A stretch of 64,000 nucleotides of DNA, taken from NCBI RefSeq assembly GCF_007197735.1, contig NZ_CP041637.1, positions 1,240,001-1,304,000 on the forward strand. Direction: 5' to 3'. This DNA comes from Formosa sediminum (lineage in GTDB: Bacteria > Bacteroidota > Bacteroidia > Flavobacteriales > Flavobacteriaceae). Under the pieces are notes generated by a model. It worked only from the letters and a program-made list of their open reading frames with translations. It did not search any database and was not told the origin of the DNA. A program made the position numbers and the translations under genes. This document shows, piece after piece, positions 52,943 to 61,354 of the stretch (its first letter is position 1; every line of letters starts with the position of its first letter).

Positions 52943-53389
52943 ATGGCAGGTACGTTAAATAAAGTAATGCTTATAGGGCATTTAGGAGATGATGTTAAGA
53001 TGCACTACTTTGAAGGCGGTGGTTGTGTTGGACGGTTTCCTCTTGCAACCAATGAAACCTATATGAGTAAGCAAACTAACGAACGTGTAACTAATACAGA
53101 ATGGCATAATATTGTAGTGAGAAATAAAGGCGCAGAAATTTGTGAAAAGTATTTAAGTAAAGGCGATAAAATTTATGTTGAAGGACGTCTTAAAACTAGA
53201 AAATGGCAAGACGAATCTGGACAAGAGCGTTACGCTACAGAAATACAATGCACAGATTTTACCTTTTTAACAACTAAAAAAGAGAGTTTAGCAAATGCAC
53301 AACACAGCTCGCAAGAAGCTAAACCTACAGAAACTAAACCTATAACAAATCAGAACTCGCCTAGTGCAGATGACGATTTACCGTTTTAA
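52943..53389 (+). CDS. ssb: single-stranded DNA-binding protein
   Basis: 148 aa. N-terminal OB-fold (1-~112: TLNKVMLIGHLGDDVKMHYFEGG; TEWHNIVVRNKGAEICEKYLSKGD; IYVEGRLKTRKWQDESGQERY), then a flexible Gln/Ser/Thr linker and the acidic C-terminal tip DDDLPF that recruits partner proteins. Length normal. It has its own promoter and is followed after 23 nt by gldE, as in other gliding Bacteroidota. Confidence 0.97.
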   Translation: MAGTLNKVMLIGHLGDDVKMHYFEGGGCVGRFPLATNETYMSKQTNERVTNTEWHNIVVRNKGAEICEKYLSKGDKIYVEGRLKTRKWQDESGQERYATEIQCTDFTFLTTKKESLANAQHSSQEAKPTETKPITNQNSPSADDDLPF

Positions 53390-53412
53390 TTGTTTAACTA
53401 AATTTATTCCAA

Positions 53413-54717
53413 TTGGACCCTGACCCCTCGAGTTTATTAGCTCTAATTTCTACAATAAATATCCCATTAATAATGGGTATTGTACTTTTATGTGTTTTAC
53501 TTATCTGTTCAGCACTTATTTCTGGCGCAGAAGTAGCCTTGTTTTCCCTTACAGTTACAGATATCGATGAAGGTGTAGAGCAAAATTCTAAAGCCATTCA
53601 AATTATTACTAAGCTTTTAGAACGTCCTAAAAAATTGCTAGCAACTATTCTTGTTGCTAATAATTTTATAAACATAGGTATTGTTATTCTCTTTGCTTAT
53701 TTAGGTGATTTTGTATTTCACACCATTACCTCAGAAGTGCTACGCTTTATCCTAGAAGTAGTATTAGTAACATTTCTTATTCTTTTATTTGGAGAGATCT
53801 TACCTAAAGTATATGCTAGCAGAAATAAATTAAAATTTGCAACCTTTATGGCTGTGCCATTGCAAGTTATGGATGTGCTATTTTCGCCATTAAGTTTGCC
53901 TATGCGAAGTATTACTTTAAGTATTCATAATAAATTAGGGAAACAAAAATCTAATTTAAGTATCGATCAGTTATCTCAAGCTTTAGAGCTAACTAGCGAA
54001 GAAGATACTTCAAAAGAAGAACAAAAAATTTTACAAGGTATTGTGTCTTTTGGAAACACAGATACCAAGCAGGTTATGCGCCCGCGTATAGATATATTTG
54101 CTCTTAACGCCGATTTAAAATACACAGAGATTATTCCAGAAATAGTAGCAAATGGGTATTCTAGAATCCCAGTTTATGAAGATAATATAGATAACATAAA
54201 AGGGATTCTTTACGTTAAAGATTTGCTCCCTTATGTAGACAGAAAACAATTTGATTGGAAAAGCTTAATTCGCGAGCCCTTTTTTGTTCCAGAGAATAAG
54301 AAACTAGATGATTTAATGGGGGAATTTCAAGAGAAAAAAGTCCATTTAGCAGTTGTTGTAGATGAGTATGGTGGTACATCTGGATTAATTTCTTTAGAAG
54401 ATATTATAGAAGAAATTGTAGGCGAAATTAGTGATGAGTTTGACGATGAAGATTTGGTCTATTCTAAATTAGACGATCGTAATTTTGTGTTTGAAGGCAA
54501 AACACCATTAAAAGATTTTTATAAGATTATTAAAATTGAAGATGATTCTAATTTTGAACAGAAAAAAGGTGAAGCAGAGACTATTGCAGGTTTTGTGTTA
54601 GAACATTCTGGAAATTTTCCGAAATTAGGAGCGAAAATTAATTTTGAAAACTATAAGTTTACAGTCGAAGCTTTAGATAAAAAACGCATTAAACGCGTAA
54701 AAGTTACCATCTTATAA
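53413..54717 (+). CDS. gldE: gliding motility-associated protein GldE (CNNM/CorC-like)
   Basis: 434-aa inner-membrane protein of the HlyC/CorC family needed or assisting in gliding/T9SS function. Start is TTG at 53413: it gives MDPDPSS at the N-terminus, which matches the family as I recall it, whereas the first ATG would remove 20 residues. Order of domains: DUF21/CNNM membrane domain with four TMs (about 15-190; ALISGAEVALFSL), CBS pair (about 205-330; MRPRIDIFALN, VDEYGGTSGLISLEDIIEEIVGEI) and CorC_HlyC domain (about 350-430). gldD follows after 1 nt. Low-level redundancy with other CorC proteins is possible. Confidence 0.92.
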   Translation: MDPDPSSLLALISTINIPLIMGIVLLCVLLICSALISGAEVALFSLTVTDIDEGVEQNSKAIQIITKLLERPKKLLATILVANNFINIGIVILFAYLGDFVFHTITSEVLRFILEVVLVTFLILLFGEILPKVYASRNKLKFATFMAVPLQVMDVLFSPLSLPMRSITLSIHNKLGKQKSNLSIDQLSQALELTSEEDTSKEEQKILQGIVSFGNTDTKQVMRPRIDIFALNADLKYTEIIPEIVANGYSRIPVYEDNIDNIKGILYVKDLLPYVDRKQFDWKSLIREPFFVPENKKLDDLMGEFQEKKVHLAVVVDEYGGTSGLISLEDIIEEIVGEISDEFDDEDLVYSKLDDRNFVFEGKTPLKDFYKIIKIEDDSNFEQKKGEAETIAGFVLEHSGNFPKLGAKINFENYKFTVEALDKKRIKRVKVTIL

Positions 54718-54718
54718 T

Positions 54719-55306
54719 ATGTTAAAATACATTCAAAATACGCTTATTCTTTTATTCTTAATTTCTGTAATAGCATGTGCAGACGATCCTACACCAAAAC
54801 CCAATGCATATTTAAGACTGAGTTATCCGGAAGCAAATTATGAAAAAGCTAATTTAGAAGTTCCTTTCACGTTTGATAAGAATAAATTAGCCTCTCAAGT
54901 TGGGGTTAAAAAAATGGGCGGCCAAGATAATTATGGTGTAAATATTGAATATTCTAACTTAAAAGGAACCATATTCTTAACGTATAAGAATATTAATGAA
55001 GACTCTAAACACTTAATGGAGTTTATTAAAGACGCACAAAACTTTACACAAAAGCATACTATAAAAGCCGACGAAATTGTTGAGCAAGTTTATATAAACG
55101 ACGAGCGTAAAGTGTACGGAATGTTTTACGAAGTAGGAGGGAATGCCGCTTCTCAGTCTCAGTTTTATGTGACCGATAGTGTAAAACACTTTTTAACAGG
55201 GTCACTATATTTCTATGCTAAACCCAATTACGATTCTATTTTGCCGGCAGCAAAATATCTTGAGAAGGATATTAGGCAGATTATGGAATCTGTATCTTGG
55301 AAATAA
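54719..55306 (+). CDS. gldD: gliding motility lipoprotein GldD
   Basis: 195-aa lipoprotein essential for gliding and linked to type IX secretion in flavobacteria. Lipobox SVIACA with Cys20, then NAYLRLSYPEANYEKANL and PFTFDKNKLA, the GldD-typical mature start (PxPxxYLRLxxPxxxY). C-terminal LEKDIRQIMESVSWK also fits the family. Begins one base after the gldE stop, so the pair is translationally coupled. A perfect palindromic terminator follows. Identity is supported by both sequence and the mutY-ssb-gldE-gldD order. Confidence 0.93.
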   Translation: MLKYIQNTLILLFLISVIACADDPTPKPNAYLRLSYPEANYEKANLEVPFTFDKNKLASQVGVKKMGGQDNYGVNIEYSNLKGTIFLTYKNINEDSKHLMEFIKDAQNFTQKHTIKADEIVEQVYINDERKVYGMFYEVGGNAASQSQFYVTDSVKHFLTGSLYFYAKPNYDSILPAAKYLEKDIRQIMESVSWK

Positions 55307-55332
55307 AATCAGTTTTTATTTTTTATAAAATC

Positions 55333-55361
55333 AAAAGCATCTCGATCGAGATGCTTTTTTT
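55333..55361 (+). terminator. terminator after gldD
   Basis: GCATCTCGATCGAGATGC is a perfect palindrome extended by A and T runs (55333-55358), ending in T7. The same GCATCTC/GAGATGC core recurs in the next two terminators downstream. Confidence 0.9.
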
Positions 55362-55667
55362 ATTCACTTAGTCTCTAGTTATGCTTATCTATAACGTTCT
55401 TTAAGTATCTTGATGAAAACATTCAAAATATAGTTTTGGTATTGTTGATGTTGGGTAGTTGTAAGATGACTAAATTCAAAATAATATAAAAGTAAAATTA
55501 TTCGGTTAAGTGAATCATATAAACTTGTAGATATTATGGTATAGCTACTTTTTTTCTAATCATGCCTAATGAATCATTACAATTTAAATTATATTTATTA
55601 TGCTTCAGCTATAAAAGAGGAGTTGATCAATATAATTTATTTCAAAAAAAATTATTAATTTAATGGA
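55362..55667. other. gene-free stretch upstream of the DLH-like gene
   Basis: About 300 nt after the gldD terminator. AT-rich, with no reading frame of note and no further hairpin. A weak -7-like TTATATTTA lies near 55590-55600; I see no -33 partner. Confidence 0.5.
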
Positions 55668-56555
55668 ATGAAAAAACTAAAGAAAGAAGATATAAGTCAA
55701 GAGGTGTTTGATTTATATGACGACTACGCTCATAATAAAATTGAAAGACGCCAATTCTTAAAGAAACTCTCGCTCTACGCTGTGGGTGGTGTTACCCTGT
55801 CGTCTTTGCTTAGCTTTATTTCGCCTAATTATGTAGATACGCTTTTAGTCGCTAAAGATGACGAGCGATTAGATTCTAAATATATTACTTACAATTCGCC
55901 TAGAGGTGGAGGCGGAATTAAAGCTCTGCTCTCTAAACCTCAGTCAACTTCTGGGAAATTACCAGGAATAATTGTTGTTCATGAAAATCGTGGATTAAAT
56001 CCTTATATAGAAGATGTTGGAAGACGTGCCGCTTTAGAAGGTTTTATTTCTATTGCTCCAGATGCATTGACGCCGTTAGGTGGCTATCCCGGAAACGACG
56101 ACGACGGAAGAGCATTACAGAAAAAACGAGATAGAGATGAAATGCTTGAAGACTTTATAGCTGCGTTTACCTATTTAAAAAATCATAAAGATTGTACGGG
56201 TGAAATAGGGGTTGTAGGCTTTTGTTTTGGCGGATGGATCTCAAATATGATGGCTGTAAGAGTACCGGATTTAGGAGCAGCTGTGCCTTATTATGGAAGT
56301 CAGCCTACTGCCGAAGAAACCGCAGAAATTAACGCACCACTAATGTTGCATTATGCGGCATTAGATACTCGTGTAAATGCTGGTTGGCCAGATTATGAAG
56401 CGGCTTTGCAGGCTAATAATAAACATTATGAGGCCTTTGTGTATCCAGAAGTTAATCACGGTTTTCATAATAATACAACACCACGGTATGATGAAGCTGC
56501 AGCAACACTTTCATGGAATAGAACAATAGCTTTTTTTAAAGCACATTTAACGTAG
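55668..56555 (+). CDS. Tat-exported dienelactone-hydrolase-family protein
   Basis: 295 aa. The N-terminus carries a late Tat-type signal: ERRQFLKKLSLYAVGGVTLS at about 31-50, preceded by an unusually long n-region. The mature part is a DLH-fold alpha/beta hydrolase with Glu in VVHENRGLNPY, Cys nucleophile in VVGFCFGGWIS (about 187), Asp in ALDTRVNAGWP and His in VNHGFHNNT, i.e. the Cys-Asp-His triad with the Glu partner. Export of a DLH homologue is typical in this phylum; its substrate is not known. Monocistronic with its own terminator. Confidence 0.88.
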   Translation: MKKLKKEDISQEVFDLYDDYAHNKIERRQFLKKLSLYAVGGVTLSSLLSFISPNYVDTLLVAKDDERLDSKYITYNSPRGGGGIKALLSKPQSTSGKLPGIIVVHENRGLNPYIEDVGRRAALEGFISIAPDALTPLGGYPGNDDDGRALQKKRDRDEMLEDFIAAFTYLKNHKDCTGEIGVVGFCFGGWISNMMAVRVPDLGAAVPYYGSQPTAEETAEINAPLMLHYAALDTRVNAGWPDYEAALQANNKHYEAFVYPEVNHGFHNNTTPRYDEAAATLSWNRTIAFFKAHLT

Positions 56556-56583
56556 TTAAATTGCATATAAATACTGTAATATT

Positions 56584-56612
56584 AAAGCATTTCGAAAGAG
56601 ATGCTTTTTTTT
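56584..56612 (+). terminator. terminator after the DLH-like gene
   Basis: AAAGCATTTC-GAAA-GAGATGCTTT, one G-T pair in a 10-bp stem with GAAA tetraloop, followed by T8. Second member of the GCATCTC terminator series. Confidence 0.85.
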
Positions 56613-56805
56613 GCTGATTACCAGTTTGTTGTGTTTTTTGTGTGCTTGAAAATAAGTATCTGTTTAAAGCTTCTGTTTTATTGTGGTTTAATCAAATTTA
56701 TACATCAATTAAAACAAATTACTTAATACATTTTTAGTGATAATCCTCTATATTTAATAGTTGTCAATTTTTGATGATGAAAATTGTTTTTTATAGAATT
56801 CGCTT

Positions 56806-57594
56806 ATGTGGTTACGTGTTAGTTGTGATTTTGCATTCGATGTAGAAAGTCCAACGCCTTTTATTGTAATGTTACGACCTCGTAGCGGTGCGGAGCAGTG
56901 GATTGAACGTGATGAATTTAAAATAGCTCCCAATATGTCTATTATTGAATTTACAGATGGCTACGGGAATCTGTGTCAAAGATTCGTTGCTCCAAAAGGA
57001 GAGTTAACTATTTATACGACTTCAGATGTAAAAACTTCCGAATTTGTTGATGTAAATTTTGGTGCGCCTTTTGTAGAAATACAACATTTGCCAAACGACG
57101 TCCTTTGTTATTTGCTGCCAAGTAGATACTGTGAGTCCGATCGCTTTAATGATTTGGCTAATACAATTACAGTTAATAAAATACCAGGGTATCAGCAAGT
57201 GCAGGCTATAGAAGATTGGTTACGCTATACAATTAGTTATATTCCAGGAAGTAGTGTTTATCCAACTTCGGCTATAGAAGTAAATCAGAAAGGGTCAGGA
57301 GTTTGCAGAGATTTAGCTCATTTAGGAATCGCATTATGCAGAAGTTTAAGTATTCCTGCGCGTATGGTGGTGGGGTATTTGCATAATTTAAAACCTATGG
57401 ATATGCATGCGTGGTTTGAAGCTTATGTTGGTGGACGTTGGTATGTTTTTGATGCCACTCAAACAGGGGTAAAAGGAGGGTATGTGTCTGTGGGCTATGG
57501 GTTAGATGCTGCCGATGTCGCTATTTTTAATCAGTTTGGGCCAGTGGTTCATACATTAAAACAACATGTAACGGTAACGCAAATTAAAAATTAA
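56806..57594 (+). CDS. transglutaminase-like cysteine protease family protein
   Basis: 262 aa, cytoplasmic (no signal). An N-terminal beta domain (1-~105, DFAFDVESPTPFIVMLRP; PNMSIIEFTDGYGNLCQRF) precedes a transglutaminase-like core: Cys in KGSGVCRDLAHLGIALCRSL (about 167), His in DMHAWFEAYVGG (about 202) and Asp in YVFDATQTG (about 217). This arrangement is common in bacterial proteins of the SMc-type 'transglutaminase family' with peptidase rather than cross-linking function presumed. The ATG at 56806 is the first in frame and length fits the family. Isolated; no partner gene. Confidence 0.9.
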   Translation: MWLRVSCDFAFDVESPTPFIVMLRPRSGAEQWIERDEFKIAPNMSIIEFTDGYGNLCQRFVAPKGELTIYTTSDVKTSEFVDVNFGAPFVEIQHLPNDVLCYLLPSRYCESDRFNDLANTITVNKIPGYQQVQAIEDWLRYTISYIPGSSVYPTSAIEVNQKGSGVCRDLAHLGIALCRSLSIPARMVVGYLHNLKPMDMHAWFEAYVGGRWYVFDATQTGVKGGYVSVGYGLDAADVAIFNQFGPVVHTLKQHVTVTQIKN

Positions 57595-57660
57595 AAAAGA
57601 GATATTTTATTACACGTCTAGTTAAATATAATGATGAGATAAAATGGCATGTAAAATATA

Positions 57661-57685
57661 AAAGCATCTCGAAAGAGATGCTTTT
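57661..57685. terminator. bidirectional terminator between transglutaminase and metal-binding genes
   Basis: AAAGCATCTC-GAAA-GAGATGCTTTT, perfect 10-bp stem; T/A-rich flanks on both sides serve the convergent genes. Third copy of the GCATCTC/GAGATGC hairpin within 2.4 kb. Confidence 0.85.
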
Positions 57686-57712
57686 ATATTAATTTATATC
57701 CTTGTTTAAGGG

Positions 57713-57835
57713 TTATGCTTTTTTAGTTGTGCAACATTCTTCTGTTCCATCTCCAGAACACAACATAGCAATACCTTTAGATTTTGTTTCGCAATCTCCA
57801 TTACATTCACCTCCACAATTACCTTTGCAAGTCAT
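57713..57835 (-). CDS. Cys-rich metal-binding tail/peptide (in frame with upstream HMA gene)
   Basis: 40 aa from ATG at 57835: MTCKGNCGGECNGDCETKS, then a second cluster LCSGDGTEECCTTKKA; seven Cys, four of them at four-residue intervals. It lies in exactly the same frame as the preceding HMA lipoprotein gene, separated from it by one TAA (57884-57886) and 16 sense codons. Either it is a separate small metallothionein-like peptide, or it is the C-terminus of the HMA protein cut off by a nonsense mutation. No own promoter seen. Confidence 0.5.
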   Translation of the reverse strand: MTCKGNCGGECNGDCETKSKGIAMLCSGDGTEECCTTKKA

Positions 57836-57883
57836 TTTTTTAGAAGATTCTGCTTTATCTTTATCTGTGTTAGTCGTATTGAA

Positions 57884-58267
57884 TTATTCAACTGTTTTCA
57901 TGTCTTTTACAGTGTACATATCTCCTGCTTTGGCTACAGTTTCTTCTAGAGTTGTTGCGTTTACTTTTGCAACATCATATTCTACGCTTGCTAATTTAGT
58001 ATCGAAATTTACCGTTGCAGATTTAATCCCGTCAAGTTTAGATAATTTGTTTTGTATTGTATTTGCGCATCCAATTTGGCACGTCATCCCTTCAATAGTG
58101 AATTCTGCTTTAGCATAGGTCGCATTAGGATCTATAGTTTTAGAAGCAGCTTCTTTTGGTGCTGCTATTTCAACGGTTTTTATTTCTGGTTCAGCAGTTT
58201 TGTTTTTACAAGAAAATGCTAAAACAGAAACTAATGCTAGGGTAAAAAGGAATTTAAAATGTTTCAT
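57884..58267 (-). CDS. heavy-metal-associated (HMA) domain lipoprotein
   Basis: 127 aa. Lipobox VLAFSC with Cys20, a Glu/Ala/Lys-rich linker, then one HMA domain (about 50-120): FTIEGMTCQIGCANTIQNKLSKL, where the metal pair is CxxxC instead of the usual CxxC, followed by SATVNFDTKLASVEYD. Periplasmic copper or other soft-metal binding is expected. CxxxC HMA proteins of this layout are frequent in Flavobacteriaceae (recollection). The gene stops at TAA and a Cys-rich segment follows in frame. No transporter or metal regulator is adjacent. Confidence 0.85.
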   Translation of the reverse strand: MKHFKFLFTLALVSVLAFSCKNKTAEPEIKTVEIAAPKEAASKTIDPNATYAKAEFTIEGMTCQIGCANTIQNKLSKLDGIKSATVNFDTKLASVEYDVAKVNATTLEETVAKAGDMYTVKDMKTVE

Positions 58268-58357
58268 GAGTTTGGAATGTTATAAGGTGAACAAATTTAG
58301 TAATTAATGTGATTTTTCATGTTAAAAGTTTCATTTTTGTAGACTTAGAAACAGTTT

Positions 58358-59233
58358 ATGAGTGAAAATACTACAAAGTGGGTTTATCTATTTGTGTTAT
58401 CATTAATATGGGGTAGTTCCTTTATATTAATGAAAAAAGCTCTTTTAGGGGTGTCGGCATTTCAGTTAGGTGCTTTAAGAACCATTTTTACAACTATTAT
58501 ATTGTTTACTGTGGGATTTAAACATGTGAAAACCATTGATAAAACGGCTTGGAAATGGATAGCATTATCTGGTGTTTTTGGATCGTTCCTTCCTGCTTTC
58601 TTGTTTGCTATTGCAGAGACAGAAATAGATAGTGCTATAGCATCTATTCTAAATTCTTTAGTGCCATTACAAACTGTTTTAGTTGGATTTGCTGTTTTTC
58701 AAATAGCTTCAACAAAACGGCAGGTTTTAGGTGTTGTTTTAGGGTTTTTAGGTACGGCATTGTTGGTAATGGAAGGCGCAGATTTAAATCCGCATCAAAA
58801 CTATTTATATGCAGGTTTTATAGTTTTGGCAACCGTAATGTATGCGTTTAATGTAAATATTATAAAGCGGTATTTACAACATTTAAAACCGATAACTATT
58901 GCAACAGGAAATTATGTGGTAATAGTTATTCCTGCTTTAATAGTATTAGTATTAACTGGTTTTTTTAGAAGTTCAAGTTTGCAACATTCTGAGCTTAAAA
59001 TGGCTTTACTATATGTATTTATTCTGTCTTTTTTCGGTACAGCCTTGGCTAAAGTGTTATTTAATAAGCTTATTAAAATAGCAACACCTGTATTTGCTTC
59101 ATCTGTAACCTATGTTATGCCTATTGTTGCATTAACTTGGGGATTTCTTGATGGGGAAGGGTTTGTTGTGCTTCAGGGTTTGGCAGCTTTAATTATTTTA
59201 TTGGGAGTATATTTTGCGAATAAAAAAGCATAA
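58358..59233 (+). CDS. EamA-family (DMT) transporter
   Basis: 291-aa inner-membrane permease of the drug/metabolite transporter superfamily. Ten TM helices arranged as two EamA repeats: the first starting WVYLFVLSLIWGSSFILMKKAL, the second from about 150 (YLYAGFIVLATVMYAFNVNIIKRY) and ending VLQGLAALIILLGVYFANKKA. The WGSSFxxMK motif in TM1 is typical. Substrate unknown; members export amino acids, metabolites or drugs. Monocistronic, followed by a hairpin terminator. Confidence 0.93.
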   Translation: MSENTTKWVYLFVLSLIWGSSFILMKKALLGVSAFQLGALRTIFTTIILFTVGFKHVKTIDKTAWKWIALSGVFGSFLPAFLFAIAETEIDSAIASILNSLVPLQTVLVGFAVFQIASTKRQVLGVVLGFLGTALLVMEGADLNPHQNYLYAGFIVLATVMYAFNVNIIKRYLQHLKPITIATGNYVVIVIPALIVLVLTGFFRSSSLQHSELKMALLYVFILSFFGTALAKVLFNKLIKIATPVFASSVTYVMPIVALTWGFLDGEGFVVLQGLAALIILLGVYFANKKA

Positions 59234-59234
59234 A

Positions 59235-59260
59235 AAAACCGAAGTGTTAACTTCGGTTTT
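59235..59260. terminator. bidirectional terminator between EamA and M16 genes
   Basis: AAAACCGAAGT-GTTA-ACTTCGGTTTT: perfect 11-bp stem and 4-nt loop, directly after the EamA stop and 23 nt from the convergent M16 stop. Confidence 0.88.
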
Positions 59261-59282
59261 AGTTGTGAATTTGTAATGTAAA

Positions 59283-61334
59283 TTAATTAAAATCTTCATT
59301 AGTTACGCCTTCGTTTACTTTTATTTCTTTCACTATAAAATCGAATTTTTGTGGTCCCATAGTTTGAGATAATTTGTAAGGAAACTTAATGCCGTTTAAA
59401 TCTTTGTAATCAGAATAAAATAAGGCTGCACTACCCATTGGAGTGGTTCTTTCGTCTTTTAATTTTAAACCAGATTCAACGCTGTAAAATACAGATAATT
59501 CTTCGCTAATTTTAATTTTATAAGCTTGTTCACCTTCTACATCTTCTATACCTTCTAAAGATACAGTGCTAGTTAGGTAATTAAGTTCAGGGAACGGTGC
59601 AGCTTCTGCAACAGATTTTAAGACTTCTTCTTCAGTCATTTCTTTTTTTTGTCCCTGCATAACAACATAACCTGTTTTATTGTTCATTACGGTTTTCATA
59701 ACAGATTGCCCCATCATGGTAATGTTTTGAGAAAATTGGTTTTTAGCTGTTTTCTTAATTTCTAAATTCATCATCATTCCTGGTTGGTATTCAGCTTCAG
59801 AAATAATATTTATAGTGTTTACAGCGGTAAGTTTTTCTTGACCTCCAACGGCATTAATATAATCTTGTAATACAGTTTTTGCAGTTACGCCTTCTGGCAA
59901 AGCAATGTCGTATGTTGGTTTTTCTACAGGATTTGCAAATTTGTCGTAATAAGCAATAGGTACTCCTGTTTTTTCAAGATTTGTTAATACTTCACTACCT
60001 TTTCCAACAATAATTACACGTGCATTTTCAGGTTTAAAATATGTCTTAGCTGCATTTTGGATGTCTGCAGGAGTTAAGGCATTTATTTTCTCTAAATATG
60101 TTTCGTAAAAGTCTTTTGGTAAGTTGTTTAATTTTATATTTAGAGCGTATTCTGCAACGGTTTCAGGTTTTTCTAAGGCCATTACAAAATTTCCTACATA
60201 TTTTGCTTTAGCACTTTCTAAATCTTTAACATCTACAGGTTGAGTTTTAATTCTGTTAATTTCGTTTAAAATTTCAACAGCGGCACTATCGGTTACAGCA
60301 TTTCTTACACTAGCGCTGGCTTCAAAGCGCCCTGCATTATAACGACTTTCATTTAGTGAAGAATATGCACCATAAGTATAAGCGTGTTGTTCTCGAAGGT
60401 TTTTAAATAAATAACCTTCACCACCTCCACCTAATATATAGTTTGCTATTTTGGCGGCAAAGTAGTCTGCGTCTCCCTTTTCTAAATCTACAGTATTTGT
60501 GACTACTACATTGGATTGAACTGCGTTTGGAACATCAATAAAATCTATTTGAGTAGTAGTTACATTTGAAGTAATTGGGGGTGTAGCCGATTTAATTTCT
60601 GTACCTTTTTTCCATGCACCAAATTTTTTAGTGATGTCTTTTTTTATTGTTTTATAGTTTACATCTCCCACAACAACTAAATAGGCATTGTTAGGAATAA
60701 AGTATGTGTTATAGAAATTTTTAACATCTTGAAGCGTAATATTGTTTACAGTTTCTTCAGTAGTAAATTCTCCAAACGGATTATTTTTTCCATAAGATAA
60801 AGCATTGCCAACTCTAGCAGCAATAGCATCTACACTTTTTTCTTGAGATTTTAAACCTTCTATAAGTTGGTCTTTACTTTTCTGAAATTCTTCCTCTGTA
60901 AATAACGGATTTATAGCGGCATCTGCCATGAGTTCTAAAATACGGTTAGCGTATTTGCTTAATGATGATGCGTAGCCATTTTGAGCTCCAAATCCTAGGC
61001 TAGCACCTAAAAAGTCAATTTCGTCATTAAATTTATCTTTTGAGATCGAAGTGGTGCCATTTCCTAACATAGATGACAGTAAGCTAGAAACTCCTGCTTT
61101 GTTTCCCTCTGTTATAGGTTTGTTGTCCAATCTTAATGAATAGGTTACTTTAGGTAATTTGTGATTTTCTACAACTAACACTTTAATACCATTTTTTAGA
61201 GTGAATTCTTGAGGTGTTTCTAAAGTAATTTTTGGTGCAGGTCCTGATTCGGGTTGTTTGGATCTGTCTATTTGAGCATGAACGCTAACAGACATTAAAA
61301 ACAATACGATTAATACTGATATTTTTGTTTTCAT
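59283..61334 (-). CDS. M16 peptidase-like subunit without zinc site, with extra C-terminal domain
   Basis: 683 aa, exported (signal VLIVLFLMSVSVHA). Residues about 30-460 form the paired M16 domains, but where HxxEH should lie the sequence reads SSLLSSMLGNGTTS, so zinc ligands are lost; this is the non-catalytic partner type, retaining the Arg/Tyr-containing second half (YLFKNLREQHAYTYGAYSS). Beyond about 470 comes an additional domain of ~210 residues (YINAVGGQEKLTAVNTINI; FPYKLSQTMGPQKFDFIV) resembling LolA/DUF4292-like lipoprotein-handling folds. It follows the catalytic M16 gene by 20 nt. Confidence 0.9.
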   Translation of the reverse strand: MKTKISVLIVLFLMSVSVHAQIDRSKQPESGPAPKITLETPQEFTLKNGIKVLVVENHKLPKVTYSLRLDNKPITEGNKAGVSSLLSSMLGNGTTSISKDKFNDEIDFLGASLGFGAQNGYASSLSKYANRILELMADAAINPLFTEEEFQKSKDQLIEGLKSQEKSVDAIAARVGNALSYGKNNPFGEFTTEETVNNITLQDVKNFYNTYFIPNNAYLVVVGDVNYKTIKKDITKKFGAWKKGTEIKSATPPITSNVTTTQIDFIDVPNAVQSNVVVTNTVDLEKGDADYFAAKIANYILGGGGEGYLFKNLREQHAYTYGAYSSLNESRYNAGRFEASASVRNAVTDSAAVEILNEINRIKTQPVDVKDLESAKAKYVGNFVMALEKPETVAEYALNIKLNNLPKDFYETYLEKINALTPADIQNAAKTYFKPENARVIIVGKGSEVLTNLEKTGVPIAYYDKFANPVEKPTYDIALPEGVTAKTVLQDYINAVGGQEKLTAVNTINIISEAEYQPGMMMNLEIKKTAKNQFSQNITMMGQSVMKTVMNNKTGYVVMQGQKKEMTEEEVLKSVAEAAPFPELNYLTSTVSLEGIEDVEGEQAYKIKISEELSVFYSVESGLKLKDERTTPMGSAALFYSDYKDLNGIKFPYKLSQTMGPQKFDFIVKEIKVNEGVTNEDFN

Positions 61335-61354
61335 TTTTTCTGAACGTTTTGTTA

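Noticed and set aside
57702-58118. 138-codon plus-strand frame across the metal-binding genes
   Set aside because: Antisense to the HMA domain and the Cys-rich segment; the periodic cysteines on the minus strand are a better reading.
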